From: Egerieimonas sp900552095 | Lineage (GTDB): Bacteria > Bacillota > Clostridia > Lachnospirales > Lachnospiraceae | Assembly: GCA_902469965.1 (NCBI GenBank) | Contig: CABREP010000003.1 | Coordinates: 1 to 64,000 of the forward strand | Direction of reading: 5' to 3' | DNA: 64,000 bases | Shown: positions 40,589 to 49,484 of the stretch, in pieces | Position numbering within the stretch: the first letter of the stretch is position 1 | Layout of the letters: the number at the start of each line of letters is the position of its first letter | The notes under the pieces: model-generated | The model's database searches: none | Told to the model about the DNA's origin: nothing | The model's input: only the letters and a program-made list of their open reading frames with translations | Translations under genes and position numbers: made by a program

Positions 40589-42073
40589 TCATAACGCCCG
40601 GCTGAGTCCGGCCAAAGCCGGATATACTTCCTTATAAAGCGCAAACTTCTCCCGGTAAAACCGGCTGCGTCTCTCCTGCGGTTCATAAATAAGCCCCGGA
40701 CGCACCATAGCTTTTACCGCCTCTTCCACACTGCCGTAATCTCCCGCCGCCACACTTCCCAGAACAGCACAGCCCAAAGTACCGGTCTGTTTATTCTCTA
40801 CCGTATAAATTTCTCTTCCCAGCACATCCGCTTTGATCTGAAGCAGCTGAGGAGACAGAGCGCCTCCGGTAGCGATCAGCCGTTTCACAGGAACCTCCGC
40901 CTTTTCCAGACATTCCAGGATCTGTGCCAGTTCAAAATTTACAGACTCCATCAGCGCTTTGTAAATATCCTGTCTTCTCGTTCCCAGGGTAAGCCCCAGA
41001 ACTGCGCCTTTGGATCCATTATCCATATACGGTGTGGCTGCTCCCGAAAAATGCGGCAGAATCAGAAGATGGGTCGGCTCCTCTTCCATCTGACTGTTCA
41101 TCTGTTCAAATATTCTGTTCTGATCTCTCTGCTCTCCCTCCCGCACAAATTCCTGCACGAACCAGCGCAGCAAAACTCCGGATGCATTGTTCCAGGCTAC
41201 TGTATTACACAGCCCGGGCAAAACAAACGGTTCGCAGGCCATCTGATATTTTGCGGCCCGGGAAGCCGGCAGCTGTTCTCTCTTTAAGACTGCCGTAATC
41301 CCTTCTGTAGTTCCCATGGCATTGGAACACTCCCCCTCCCGGTATACCCCGCAGCCCAGCGCATTACAGATGTGATCATGACTGCCCACAACCACCTGCA
41401 CGTCCGGCATAAAATTTAATTCTTCCGCCAGAGATGGGTTCAGTTTTCCCGCAGCTGTCCCCGCCGGAACCGGACAGGACAATTTTTCTCTGGAAATTTG
41501 AGAACTCCTTAAAATTTGTTCTGACCATGCCTTTTTATCCGCGTCAAAGAGAAGCGTACGGGAAGCGATCCCATAATCGCAGACCGGACTGCCGCAGAGA
41601 CGATAGATTACATAATCCTGAACGGTAAGGAATTTCCAGGCTTTTTCATAAATCCCGGGACAATGTTTCCGAAGCCAGAGAATCTTAAGCGCAGAGTACA
41701 TAGAACTGGAATTCAATCCCGTAATTTCTGTCAGCATTTTTCTTCCCAGAGACGCCTCCAGTTCTTCCAGTTCCTCGCTGCCGCGCAGATCCGTACCGGT
41801 AATACAGCCGTACAGCGGTCTTCCCTCCCGGTCCACCGGAAGAACAGCTTCCCCCAGAGAGGCGACCGTAATCGTCCGTATCTGCCGGCCTGCCCCTGCG
41901 GTTCCCAGACAGATTTTGACTGCCCTCCAGATCTCTTCCCCGTCCAGCACCCGTCTTCCATCCCTCGTGTCGCTGTAATTGTAGCTCACCTGGCAGGAAG
42001 ATATTACCCGGCCCTCCCGGTCAATCAGAGCCGCTTTTGTCCCGGAGGTTCCCACATCCAATCCTATGTACAT
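40589..42073 (-). CDS. FGGY-family carbohydrate kinase
   Basis: A 494-residue sugar kinase. The ATP/sugar fold shows MYIGLDVGTSGTKAALID at the start, VGSHDHICNALGCG (catalytic Asp region), MGTTEGITAV and the C-terminal GGALSPQLLQIKADVLGREIYTVENKQTGTLGCAVLG. Relatives include xylulo-, ribulo- and glycerol kinases. With two class II aldolases it probably phosphorylates a ketose before cleavage. It starts 19 bases after the upstream aldolase gene and ends 15 before the next. Confidence 0.87.
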   Translation of the reverse strand: MYIGLDVGTSGTKAALIDREGRVISSCQVSYNYSDTRDGRRVLDGEEIWRAVKICLGTAGAGRQIRTITVASLGEAVLPVDREGRPLYGCITGTDLRGSEELEELEASLGRKMLTEITGLNSSSMYSALKILWLRKHCPGIYEKAWKFLTVQDYVIYRLCGSPVCDYGIASRTLLFDADKKAWSEQILRSSQISREKLSCPVPAGTAAGKLNPSLAEELNFMPDVQVVVGSHDHICNALGCGVYREGECSNAMGTTEGITAVLKREQLPASRAAKYQMACEPFVLPGLCNTVAWNNASGVLLRWFVQEFVREGEQRDQNRIFEQMNSQMEEEPTHLLILPHFSGAATPYMDNGSKGAVLGLTLGTRRQDIYKALMESVNFELAQILECLEKAEVPVKRLIATGGALSPQLLQIKADVLGREIYTVENKQTGTLGCAVLGSVAAGDYGSVEEAVKAMVRPGLIYEPQERRSRFYREKFALYKEVYPALAGLSRAL

Positions 42074-42092
42074 CCCGCGTCCTCCCGCCTTT

Positions 42093-42974
42093 TTACTTTT
42101 TACAGGTCATAAAAAGTTCCAGAGCTTTTTTTGCTCCCTTTTTCAGCTCTTCCATGGCTGTGTTGACCATCAGAGAATAGTTCAGCGGCCGTCCTGCATA
42201 ATCATCGATCATCTTCTGGATCGCCGGTGTGACCCCCGTATCCATGGCAGTAAAATAATTAATTTTCCGGATCCCCGCATTTACCGCTGCCACTACCTGA
42301 TCCGGCTCTGTCCCGGAACAGCCATGCATCCCCAGATACGTTCCTGTTCCCTCCAGCTCCTTTCGGATCGCCTCGATCCGGGCAATATCAAGATCTGACT
42401 TCGCCTTGTATAATCCATGAACCGTCCCCACCGAGACTGCCAGTACGTCCACGCCTGTTTCTTCCGCAAACTGTTTTGCCTCATCCACCTTTGTAAAATA
42501 AACCGACAGGTCACTCAGATCTGACTGCTCCTGCCCCGGAACCTCACAGGGCATATTGTTGGGCATGGCTCCCAGCTCTGCCTCTACCGTAATCCCGAGG
42601 GGCGATACCAGTTCCACAAACTGACGGGTCAGCGCAATATTTTCCTCCAGCGGATATTCCGACTTGTCACACATGATCGAAGTAAATCCGGCCCGCACTG
42701 CCTTCATGCAAAAGTTCAGATCCAGACCGTGATCGATGTGCATAGCTACCGGAACCCTGGCCTGCTCCGCATACATTTTCATCAGAGGCGCGATCACCTC
42801 CATGGCAACCACCGGCTCATGTCCCTGAGCATGATTAATAATAACAGGACAGCCCAGTTCCTCTGCCACTGCGATCACCGCCCGGAGTGTTTCAAGATTG
42901 GGGGTGTTCAGAGAACCAATGGCATAATTGTGTTTTTCTGCATCCTGCAGCATTTCTTTCATATTAACTAACAT
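42093..42974 (-). CDS. Class II fructose-bisphosphate-type aldolase (second)
   Basis: A 293-residue class II aldolase with clear zinc-site segments: AMHIDHGLDLNFC, VGTVHGLYKAKSDL and LGMHGCSGTEPDQVV. It is about as divergent from the first aldolase in this operon as from other family members, so they are unlikely to be a recent duplication. Differences in the substrate-side segment (VTVEAELGAMPNNMPC vs VSVEAELGVIADADRS) suggest different stereochemistry. Co-transcribed with the transporter 30 bases upstream. Confidence 0.85.
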   Translation of the reverse strand: MLVNMKEMLQDAEKHNYAIGSLNTPNLETLRAVIAVAEELGCPVIINHAQGHEPVVAMEVIAPLMKMYAEQARVPVAMHIDHGLDLNFCMKAVRAGFTSIMCDKSEYPLEENIALTRQFVELVSPLGITVEAELGAMPNNMPCEVPGQEQSDLSDLSVYFTKVDEAKQFAEETGVDVLAVSVGTVHGLYKAKSDLDIARIEAIRKELEGTGTYLGMHGCSGTEPDQVVAAVNAGIRKINYFTAMDTGVTPAIQKMIDDYAGRPLNYSLMVNTAMEELKKGAKKALELFMTCKK

Positions 42975-43003
42975 TCTTTTTCCCTCCTGCTGTTTCTCTA
43001 CAG

Positions 43004-44002
43004 CTACTCACTTCTGGACTGCTGTTTGTTCTGGCGGATCATATCCACATAAACAGCCAGCAGAATAATGATTCCCTTTGCCACATACTGCCAGTTGGAA
43101 TTCACATGAAGAAGTGTCAGTCCGTTGCTGATCACGCCGATCACCAGAACACCGATCAGAACGCCCCCTGTGCATCCAACACCGCCGTACATGCTGGTTC
43201 CTCCCAGCACACAGGCTGCAATCGCATCCGTCTCCGCCCCCACAGAAGTGCTGGGCTGACCGGAAGCCAGTCTGGCAGACAGGACAATGCCCGCAAAAGA
43301 AGCCAGGAACCCGCTGATCGTCCAGACCATAATCTTTACTCTTTTAATATTAATTCCGGAAAACTGCGCCGCCGTGGCATTTCCCCCCACTGCATAGATA
43401 TACCTTCCCGCTTTTGTCTTATTCAGAAGCAGGTACTGCAGAAAGAAAAAGATCAGCATATAAATAATCGGATACGGAATAATCCCCAGCATTCCCGTTC
43501 CAATCTTTGGATAATCTGTATTTGCATAAAGGGGTACCGGCTGGCCGTCTGCGATCAGATAAGCCGCTCCCCGCAAGATACTCTGGGTTGCCAGTGTCAC
43601 CACAAAAGGGTGGATACCTGTATAAGCAATCACAACTCCATTAAAAAATCCGACCGCGATCCCCACCAGCAGACCCAGGGCGATCGCCGCCCCCATGGGA
43701 AGCCCCCAGCGCTCCATACAGACAACCGTAAGGCAGCCGCTGCAGGCGATCATGGCGCCTCCCACCAGATCAATTCCTCCCAGCATAATGGCCAGCATCA
43801 CTCCAATTGCCAGAAATCCCGTGGTAGATACTGTTCTCATGATCGTAAGCCAGTTATTGACCGTGGCAAAATTATCTGCCACCACAGACAAAACCGCGCA
43901 AAGCACCAAAAAAGCAGCCAAAATCCCCATGTTCGCTTTCAGATACCGCACCACCGGTCCCAATATCACATGATCTTCATATTTACTCAGCCTCTCATTC
44001 AT
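43004..44002 (-). CDS. Sugar ABC transporter permease (RbsC-like)
   Basis: A 332-residue permease with about ten membrane helices, of the carbohydrate-uptake type 2 family (RbsC/XylH). Typical stretches are TGFLAIGVMLAIMLGGIDLVGGAMIACSG, GFFNGVVIAYTGIHPFVVTLATQSILRG and SVGAETDAIAACVLGGTSMYGGVGCTGGVLIGVLV. It pairs with the ATPase two bases upstream and the binding protein beyond it. Sugar specificity cannot be read. Confidence 0.92.
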   Translation of the reverse strand: MNERLSKYEDHVILGPVVRYLKANMGILAAFLVLCAVLSVVADNFATVNNWLTIMRTVSTTGFLAIGVMLAIMLGGIDLVGGAMIACSGCLTVVCMERWGLPMGAAIALGLLVGIAVGFFNGVVIAYTGIHPFVVTLATQSILRGAAYLIADGQPVPLYANTDYPKIGTGMLGIIPYPIIYMLIFFFLQYLLLNKTKAGRYIYAVGGNATAAQFSGINIKRVKIMVWTISGFLASFAGIVLSARLASGQPSTSVGAETDAIAACVLGGTSMYGGVGCTGGVLIGVLVIGVISNGLTLLHVNSNWQYVAKGIIILLAVYVDMIRQNKQQSRSE

Positions 44003-44004
44003 GT

Positions 44005-45495
44005 CTAAACCTCCTCCGCGATGGCGTAATGCAGGATCTTCGTCTGTTCAAACTCAGACCGGTCAAGCGCGCCCCTTATCCTTCCCTCACTCATCACCAG
44101 CATCCGGTCACACATATTTACAATCTCCGGCATCTCTGATGAAATCATAATGACAGCGATTCCCCTGGCCGCCAGTTCATTGATAATCTTATAAATCTCC
44201 GCTTTTGCCCCCACATCTACCCCCCGGGTCGGTTCGTCCAGAATCAGTACCTGCGGGTCAGCCGCCAGCCATTTGGCCAGAACTACTTTCTGCTGATTTC
44301 CCCCGGAAAGATTCACCGCCCTCTGGTCCCGGGAAGGCGTCTTGATCGCCAGGGAAGCGATTCCTCCATCTACAATCTCCTTTTCCTTCTTATAATCCAC
44401 ATGAAGATGGCGGATAAAACGGGGCAGGACGGATATACTCATATTAAAGGCAATGGAATTCTTCAGGATCAGGCCTTCCAATTTTCTGTTCTCCGGAACA
44501 AGAGCCATCCCCCTCTCCTGAATTTTGAGCGTGGACATTCTGGAGATCTCTTCTCCTTTCAGATATACCTTCCCCGAATCCTTGGGATAAAGTCCCATAA
44601 CCGCTTTCAGAAGCTCGGAACGCCCGGCTCCCACCAGTCCGTAAAATCCCAGAATTTCCCCTTTTCTCACCGAAAAACTGCAGTCTTTCAGCCGCCCGCC
44701 GGAATTGATATGCTCCACTCTCAGGATTTCTTCCCCCGGTTTGTTGAAAGTCCGTACATAATAATGATTCAGTTCCCGGCCTACCATCATGGAAACCAGG
44801 TCTCCTTCCGTACTCTCTTTTGTAATGATCGTTCCCACGTAACTTCCATCTCTCATCACACAAACCCGATCGGTGATCGCAAAGATCTCAGACAGCTTAT
44901 GGGAAATATAAATAATTCCAATCCCCTTTTCCTGAAGTCTCCGGATCATCTGAAACAGCGACTCTACCTCCCTCTCAGAAAGCGAGGATGTGGGTTCATC
45001 CATAATCAAAAGTTTCATATTAAGGGAGCAGGCTTTTGCAATTTCCACCATCTGCTGCTTTCCAATGGACAGGCGGCAGACCATAGTAGCCGGATTCACA
45101 TCCAGCCCCACCACTTCCAGCCACTGACGCGCCTCCGCATACATTTTTCTTTTATCCACCATGCCGGCTGTCTTTCTCTCCCTGCCCAGAAAGATATTTT
45201 CAGCTATTGAAAGATAAGGAACCAGGGCGATCTCCTGATGGATAAAAGCGATCCCCAGTTTCTGGGCGTCCTGAACACTGTGGATGACAGCCTCCTTTCC
45301 ATCTATGGAAATCGTTCCCTCATCCGGCCTGTAAATACCGCCCAGTACATTCATAAGCGTGGATTTCCCCGCCCCATTTTCACCCAGAAGCCCCAGAACC
45401 TCCCCCTCATAGAGGGTAAGTTCCGCACGATCCAGCGCCTTTACCCCGGGAAAACTCTTTGAAATCCCCTGCATCTTTGCTATGACTTTCGGCAT
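44005..45495 (-). CDS. Sugar ABC transporter ATPase, tandem domains (RbsA-like)
   Basis: A 496-residue duplicated ATPase. Domain 1: GENGAGKSTLMNVL, LSIGKQQMVEIAKA and LLIMDEPTSSLS. Domain 2: FYGLVGAGRSELLKAV (degenerate P-loop), LSGGNQQKVVLAKWLA and VLILDEPTRGVDVGAK. This is the RbsA/XylG layout. The start at 45495 (MPKVIAKMQG) with GAGAGGTG upstream is preferred over the TTG at 45516. A hairpin separates it from the binding protein gene. Confidence 0.92.
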   Translation of the reverse strand: MPKVIAKMQGISKSFPGVKALDRAELTLYEGEVLGLLGENGAGKSTLMNVLGGIYRPDEGTISIDGKEAVIHSVQDAQKLGIAFIHQEIALVPYLSIAENIFLGRERKTAGMVDKRKMYAEARQWLEVVGLDVNPATMVCRLSIGKQQMVEIAKACSLNMKLLIMDEPTSSLSEREVESLFQMIRRLQEKGIGIIYISHKLSEIFAITDRVCVMRDGSYVGTIITKESTEGDLVSMMVGRELNHYYVRTFNKPGEEILRVEHINSGGRLKDCSFSVRKGEILGFYGLVGAGRSELLKAVMGLYPKDSGKVYLKGEEISRMSTLKIQERGMALVPENRKLEGLILKNSIAFNMSISVLPRFIRHLHVDYKKEKEIVDGGIASLAIKTPSRDQRAVNLSGGNQQKVVLAKWLAADPQVLILDEPTRGVDVGAKAEIYKIINELAARGIAVIMISSEMPEIVNMCDRMLVMSEGRIRGALDRSEFEQTKILHYAIAEEV

Positions 45496-45521
45496 CCTTT
45501 CACCTCTCTTCTCCAAATTGC

Positions 45522-45559
45522 AGCAGGTGCAAATTCTTTCTCAAAAATTTGCACCTGCT
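45522..45559 (-). terminator. Intercistronic hairpin after the first sugar-binding protein gene
   Basis: 14-bp stem AGCAGGTGCAAATT/AATTTGCACCTGCT with a ten-base loop. Such elements between binding-protein and ATPase genes usually limit read-through and protect the upstream message. Confidence 0.7.
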
Positions 45560-45592
45560 TTCTGCTGATTTCCCAGACGCCTGCCTTCTGGA

Positions 45593-46615
45593 CTACTGCC
45601 ATCCGTCGGTGCCGTATTCTTCTACATTATCCGCAGTGATCAGAAACGTATCTACTACGATTTCTTTCTCAATCTCTTTGCCTGCCAGCACATCCAGCGC
45701 ACTCATCATAGACTCATACCCCAGCGTTTCCGGCGACTGGGATCCGGTTCCTTCCATTGTTCCTGCCTTAATCATTTTCTTTGCATCAGGATTTCCATCC
45801 ACCCCATAAACCATGATCTCATTTTCCAGCGCTACATTTGCCTGCTGTATCGCATTTACAGCGCCCATTGCCGAAGGATCGTTTACCGCAAAGATGACTG
45901 ACAGATCCGGATCGGCTACCAGCGCATCCGATACCAGACCGAGAGACGTCTCCTGATCTCCTTCTCCATCCAGCACATTGACAATCTCATATTTCTTTCC
46001 GCTCTCATCCAGGGCTTTGATAAATCCGTCATATCTCTGTACACAGGCACTGGCTCTGGGGGAATGAAGCACCAGAATCTTCGCCCCATCCTCAATCTTC
46101 TCTCCCACATCTTTTCCTACCACATATCCGGCATTGGTATTATCAGAGGCAATGATCGTCTCTACCATGTTGGGATCCTCTACCGGAGTGTCAAAGTTAA
46201 TCACAGGAACACCCGCATCTTTTAATTCTGTCAGTGCGGAAGCCACCGCTGTAGAATCTGCCGGTGCACAGAGAAGGGCATCAATTCCGGAACTGATCAG
46301 GTTGCTGATTCCGTCATTCATAACAGACTGATCTCCATTGGCGTCAATATCTACCAGCTTCACATTTGCTCCGCTCTCCTCAATTGCCTGCTCCACACCG
46401 TCCTTTACCGCCAGCCAGAAAGCATTGTTCAACGTTGCAGGCGCATAACCGATCACATATTCTTCACCGGAAGCATCTTCCTTTCCTTCCTCCTTCTCCG
46501 GCTCGGCTGTGTTTTCTGTTTTCCCGGTGTCCTCTTTCTTGTCGTCTCCGCCGCAGGCTGCCATAGACATCGCCATCGCCGCTGCCATTACCATTGCCAT
46601 TACTTTTCTTTTCAT
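45593..46615 (-). CDS. Sugar-binding lipoprotein of the first RbsABC-like transporter
   Basis: A 340-residue periplasmic-type binding protein (RbsB/type 1 fold). Lipobox MAACG places Cys at about residue 21, followed by an acidic linker. The body starts EYVIGYAPATLNNAFWLAVKDGVEQAIEE, with LVDIDANGDQSVMNDGISNLISSGIDALLCAPAD and AVNDPSAMGAVNAIQQ. The ATG at 46615 is chosen with AAAGGAGG seven bases ahead. First gene of the operon, behind a consensus promoter with DeoR-like repeats. Confidence 0.9.
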   Translation of the reverse strand: MKRKVMAMVMAAAMAMSMAACGGDDKKEDTGKTENTAEPEKEEGKEDASGEEYVIGYAPATLNNAFWLAVKDGVEQAIEESGANVKLVDIDANGDQSVMNDGISNLISSGIDALLCAPADSTAVASALTELKDAGVPVINFDTPVEDPNMVETIIASDNTNAGYVVGKDVGEKIEDGAKILVLHSPRASACVQRYDGFIKALDESGKKYEIVNVLDGEGDQETSLGLVSDALVADPDLSVIFAVNDPSAMGAVNAIQQANVALENEIMVYGVDGNPDAKKMIKAGTMEGTGSQSPETLGYESMMSALDVLAGKEIEKEIVVDTFLITADNVEEYGTDGWQ

Positions 46616-46630
46616 CACTTTTCCTCCTTT

Positions 46631-46708
46631 TGTTTTGTTCTTTTTAATTTCTTTTACTTTCGTTTTGTTTCTTTCTCTTGTTATATCACATCATTTTCCA
46701 TTTGTCAA
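46631..46708 (-). promoter_or_regulatory. Promoter and DeoR-type operator region of the first sugar operon
   Basis: Minus-strand TTGACA (46703-46708) and TATAAC (46680-46685), 17-base spacer. Downstream lie direct repeats of the kind ACAAAACGAAAG / ACAAAACAAAAG (46631-46672), typical of DeoR-family operators. Confidence 0.6.
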
Positions 46709-46716
46709 TTACAAAT

Positions 46717-46767
46717 AAAAAAGATACGAAAAATCCTTCTTTTACCGTCAGATTTTCGTATCTTTTT
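46717..46767 (-). terminator. Terminator of the DeoR regulator gene
   Basis: AAAAAGATACGAAAAATC pairs with GATTTTCGTATCTTTTT about 16 bases away, with T-rich tail on the minus strand. Confidence 0.75.
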
Positions 46768-46777
46768 CTACTTTACC

Positions 46778-47581
46778 TTATGAGGGACTTGTTATTTCTC
46801 CCTGTTTTTCGTCTTCTGCCACTTCAAGACTGGTGTATTTTTCCAGTTCTGCATAATCAAAACTTCTCACCCGGCGATCTGTGATCAGATAATTCACATT
46901 CCCGTTCAGATCATCCACCTTTAAAAAGCTTTTTTGTCCGAACTTGGTATGATCCGCCAGGATAAAGCAAAGACGGGAAGCGGCCTGAATCGCCTTTTTC
47001 ATGCTCATTTCCTGAAAATTACTGGTACTGTAACCCATCTCTGAATGAATACCGTTAATTCCGATAAACGCTTTATCAATAGAAATGTCCGCGAGCATTC
47101 TCTCCGCCAGCGGCCCCAGCGCGCACCTGGTACTCTTCTGCACTGCGCCCCCCAGCAGAACCAGCTGTATATCCGGCCGCTCCAGCAGAATATTGGCCAC
47201 GGCAAGCGACCCTGTAACTACTGTAAGATCTGACTGATCACCTGCTGCCAGGAGTCTGGCCAGTTCCTGCACGGTTGTAGAATCATCCAGAAGGATTACA
47301 TCATTGTCTCCGATAAACTGATACGCCTTCCGGGCTATTTTCTGTTTGGCTTCCGCCTCCCGCATAACAATTTCCTGTATCGGAAGATGATAATTATCAT
47401 GCTGGAAGATCATCGCCCCTCCATGGGTTCTCAAAATCTTGCGTTCCCGGTGAAGCTCATCCAGATCCTTTCGCACCGTCACCTCAGAAATCCCCAGAAG
47501 TTCACTCAGTTCACTGACCTTCACAGATTTTTCCCGGCTGATAATATCCAGTATCTTATTCTGCCGTTCTGCAACAAACAT
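46778..47581 (-). CDS. DeoR-family transcriptional regulator
   Basis: A 267-residue repressor. The N-terminal HTH (about 5-57) reads ERQNKILDIISREKSVKVSELSELLGISEVTVRKDLDEL with the family RTHGGA motif after it. The sugar-phosphate-binding domain has DDSTTVQELARLL, VTGSLAVANIL, DKAFIGINGI and FILADHTKFGQ. It lies directly upstream of the sugar operon on the same strand and should respond to a phosphorylated sugar made by the FGGY kinase. Confidence 0.92.
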   Translation of the reverse strand: MFVAERQNKILDIISREKSVKVSELSELLGISEVTVRKDLDELHRERKILRTHGGAMIFQHDNYHLPIQEIVMREAEAKQKIARKAYQFIGDNDVILLDDSTTVQELARLLAAGDQSDLTVVTGSLAVANILLERPDIQLVLLGGAVQKSTRCALGPLAERMLADISIDKAFIGINGIHSEMGYSTSNFQEMSMKKAIQAASRLCFILADHTKFGQKSFLKVDDLNGNVNYLITDRRVRSFDYAELEKYTSLEVAEDEKQGEITSPS

Positions 47582-47610
47582 AATCTTCTTCTACTTTCCC
47601 TTTTCTTTAT

Positions 47611-48531
47611 TTATCCCTTCAAAAAGCCGGCGATGATCTTCTCCTCCGCCTCTGCCTCCGTAAGTCCCAGCGTCTGAAGTTTCAGAATCTGCTCCCCGGC
47701 AATCTTGCCGATCGCCGCCTCATGGATCAGCGCCGCATCCAGATCCCCCGCGTAGAGTTCCGGCGCCGCATTCACCCGGCCGTGTCCCACGAGAATCGCA
47801 TCACACTCCGTATGGCCGGTGCAGCGGGCATTTCCGTTGATCTTGGAATGATAGGACTGGTAAGAATGATCCTTCGCCACGGATCTGGAGATCAGATCCA
47901 CTCCCGCGTCTTCCCCATTTATGTCTACCTGAAAATCTGTCTCCGCCTGCTCTTCCCCGTTGGTCATGATCCTCTCGTGGATAATCAGACGGGCGCGGGC
48001 CTCCAGATCTCCCACCGTTTTACGCACAGTCCGATCCACTCCGCCAATCTGTGTGGTATCCATCTCAAGAACCGCATCCTGATCCAGATGAAGTTCCGTC
48101 ACCGGATCAATCCTTCTGATCCCGGTTCCCTTTCCGGTTCCCACATGCTTCTCCTTATAAAGGACATGCGCGCCTTTTGCCAGAACAAACCGATGGATTC
48201 CATTGTGATGCGCCTCCTCATTTCCCTCGCTGTGAACACCACAGCCGGCAATGATGGTGACGTCTGCATTTTCTCCGATAAAAAAGTCATTATATACCTT
48301 ATCCTGCACGCTGCTGTGCGTCACGCAGGCCGGAATATAGATTTTTTCCCCTTTTGTGCCGGATTTTACGTGAATCTCCAGTCCTTTTCCATCTGCCCTT
48401 GACTCGATCTTGACATTTGCAGAAGATTGGCGCCCCACACAGGCTCCGTCCTCTCTTATATTATAAGCTCCGTCGAAGTTCCCTTCGTAATCCGCAACTA
48501 CCTTCAGGAGTTCTTCTGTAATCTTATTCAT
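47611..48531 (-). CDS. SufB/SufD-like Fe-S scaffold (SmsB-type)
   Basis: A 306-residue member of the SufB/SufD family of the short form that pairs with one SufC (SMS system). Beta-helix sequence is evident (KIYIPACVTHSSVQDKVYNDFFIGENADVTIIAGCGVHSE, HILYKEKHVGTGKG-like VLYKEKHVGTGKGTG). GHTECDAILVGHGRVNAAPELYAGDLDAALIHEAAIGKI contains the conserved Cys/His patch. It lacks the N-terminal extension of SufB. Its start overlaps the SufC-like gene by four bases. Cysteine desulfurase and SufU are not next to it. Confidence 0.85.
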   Translation of the reverse strand: MNKITEELLKVVADYEGNFDGAYNIREDGACVGRQSSANVKIESRADGKGLEIHVKSGTKGEKIYIPACVTHSSVQDKVYNDFFIGENADVTIIAGCGVHSEGNEEAHHNGIHRFVLAKGAHVLYKEKHVGTGKGTGIRRIDPVTELHLDQDAVLEMDTTQIGGVDRTVRKTVGDLEARARLIIHERIMTNGEEQAETDFQVDINGEDAGVDLISRSVAKDHSYQSYHSKINGNARCTGHTECDAILVGHGRVNAAPELYAGDLDAALIHEAAIGKIAGEQILKLQTLGLTEAEAEEKIIAGFLKG

Positions 48532-49256
48532 CTGCCTTCCTCCTTTCCCCAGGGACAGCGGCTCGCCTTCTCCCCTTCCAGAAGCCGGGGAAGAACCTCC
48601 TGTCCCGGTCCGGCCATCCGGATCTTTCCATCGGCAACCACCACAATCTCATCTGCAATCTCCAGAAGGCGCTCCTGGTGGGAAATAATGAGAAGCGACT
48701 CGGTCTGCTTTGCTTTCAGCTGGCTGAACGCATCTACCAGCCCGTTAAAACTCCACAGATCAATCCCTGCCTCCGGCTCATCAAACACAGCCAGCCTCCG
48801 ATCTTTCCGGGCCAGCACGGTAGCAATCTCAATCCGTTTAATCTCTCCTCCGGAAAGGCTGGCATTTACTTCCCGGTCAATATAATCCCTGGTACAGAGC
48901 CCTACCTGTCCCAGTACCTGACAGACCGTCTCCTCCTCCAGTTCTCCTCCGGCTGCCAGCGTGATCAGATCGCGCACGGTAAGACCCTTGAAGCGCACCG
49001 GCTGCTGAAACGCATAGGCGATCCCCTTTCTTGCTCTCTCCGTGATCGTCAGCTCTGTAATATCTTCTCCGTCCAGAAGGATCCTTCCCCCTGTCGGTCT
49101 CTCCAGACCTGCAATCAGCTTTGCCAGCGAGGTTTTTCCTCCTCCGTTTGGTCCCGTAATAACAGTCAGCTTCCCGGCGGCCACGGTCAGATCAATTCCT
49201 CTTACAATCTGTTCTCCCCCCGGGAGCTCCCACTGTATATTTTCTAATGTAAGCAT
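48528..49256 (-). CDS. SufC-like ATPase (SmsC-type)
   Basis: A 242-residue ABC ATPase without membrane domain: GPNGGGKTSLAKLIAG (Walker A), ERARKGIAYAFQQPVRFKGLT (Q-loop), LSGGEIKRIEIATVLARKDRRLAVFDEPEAGIDLWS (signature and Walker B), and ISHQERLLE. This is SufC-type by the FQQPxxFxG and EPEAGIDLWSF segments. I chose ATG 49256 (MLTLENIQW); the frame upstream to 49376 is not conserved. With the SmsB-type protein it should assemble Fe-S clusters. Confidence 0.85.
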   Translation of the reverse strand: MLTLENIQWELPGGEQIVRGIDLTVAAGKLTVITGPNGGGKTSLAKLIAGLERPTGGRILLDGEDITELTITERARKGIAYAFQQPVRFKGLTVRDLITLAAGGELEEETVCQVLGQVGLCTRDYIDREVNASLSGGEIKRIEIATVLARKDRRLAVFDEPEAGIDLWSFNGLVDAFSQLKAKQTESLLIISHQERLLEIADEIVVVADGKIRMAGPGQEVLPRLLEGEKASRCPWGKEEGR

Positions 49257-49382
49257 TCCTCTGTACTCTCCTGTCTGTATGACTATTCTTAAACTGATTC
49301 CATTGTAATCCAGTAAAATTCCCCTGTCAAATAGTAAAAAAAGCAGACCTTTTTTGTTTTGATAAAATTTTAACATTTTCTG

Positions 49383-49411
49383 TTGACAACAGCTTCCGGC
49401 AGGCGTATACT
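49383..49411 (+). promoter_or_regulatory. Promoter of adhE
   Basis: Consensus TTGACA (49383-49388) and TATACT (49406-49411) with a 17-base spacer. Confidence 0.85.
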
Positions 49412-49424
49412 AAATGCAAATGAA

Positions 49425-49442
49425 TCGTTAATTTTTTAACGT
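49425..49442 (+). promoter_or_regulatory. Rex-type operator upstream of adhE
   Basis: TCGTTAATTTTTTAACGT fits the clostridial Rex pattern TTGTTAA-N4-TTAACAA with three mismatches in the outer bases. It starts 13 bases after the -10, where Rex bound at low NADH/NAD+ would block transcription. Confidence 0.7.
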
Positions 49443-49484
49443 TCCAGGGGTTTTCATTCACTTTTCTTTATGGAGGATTGAGTT

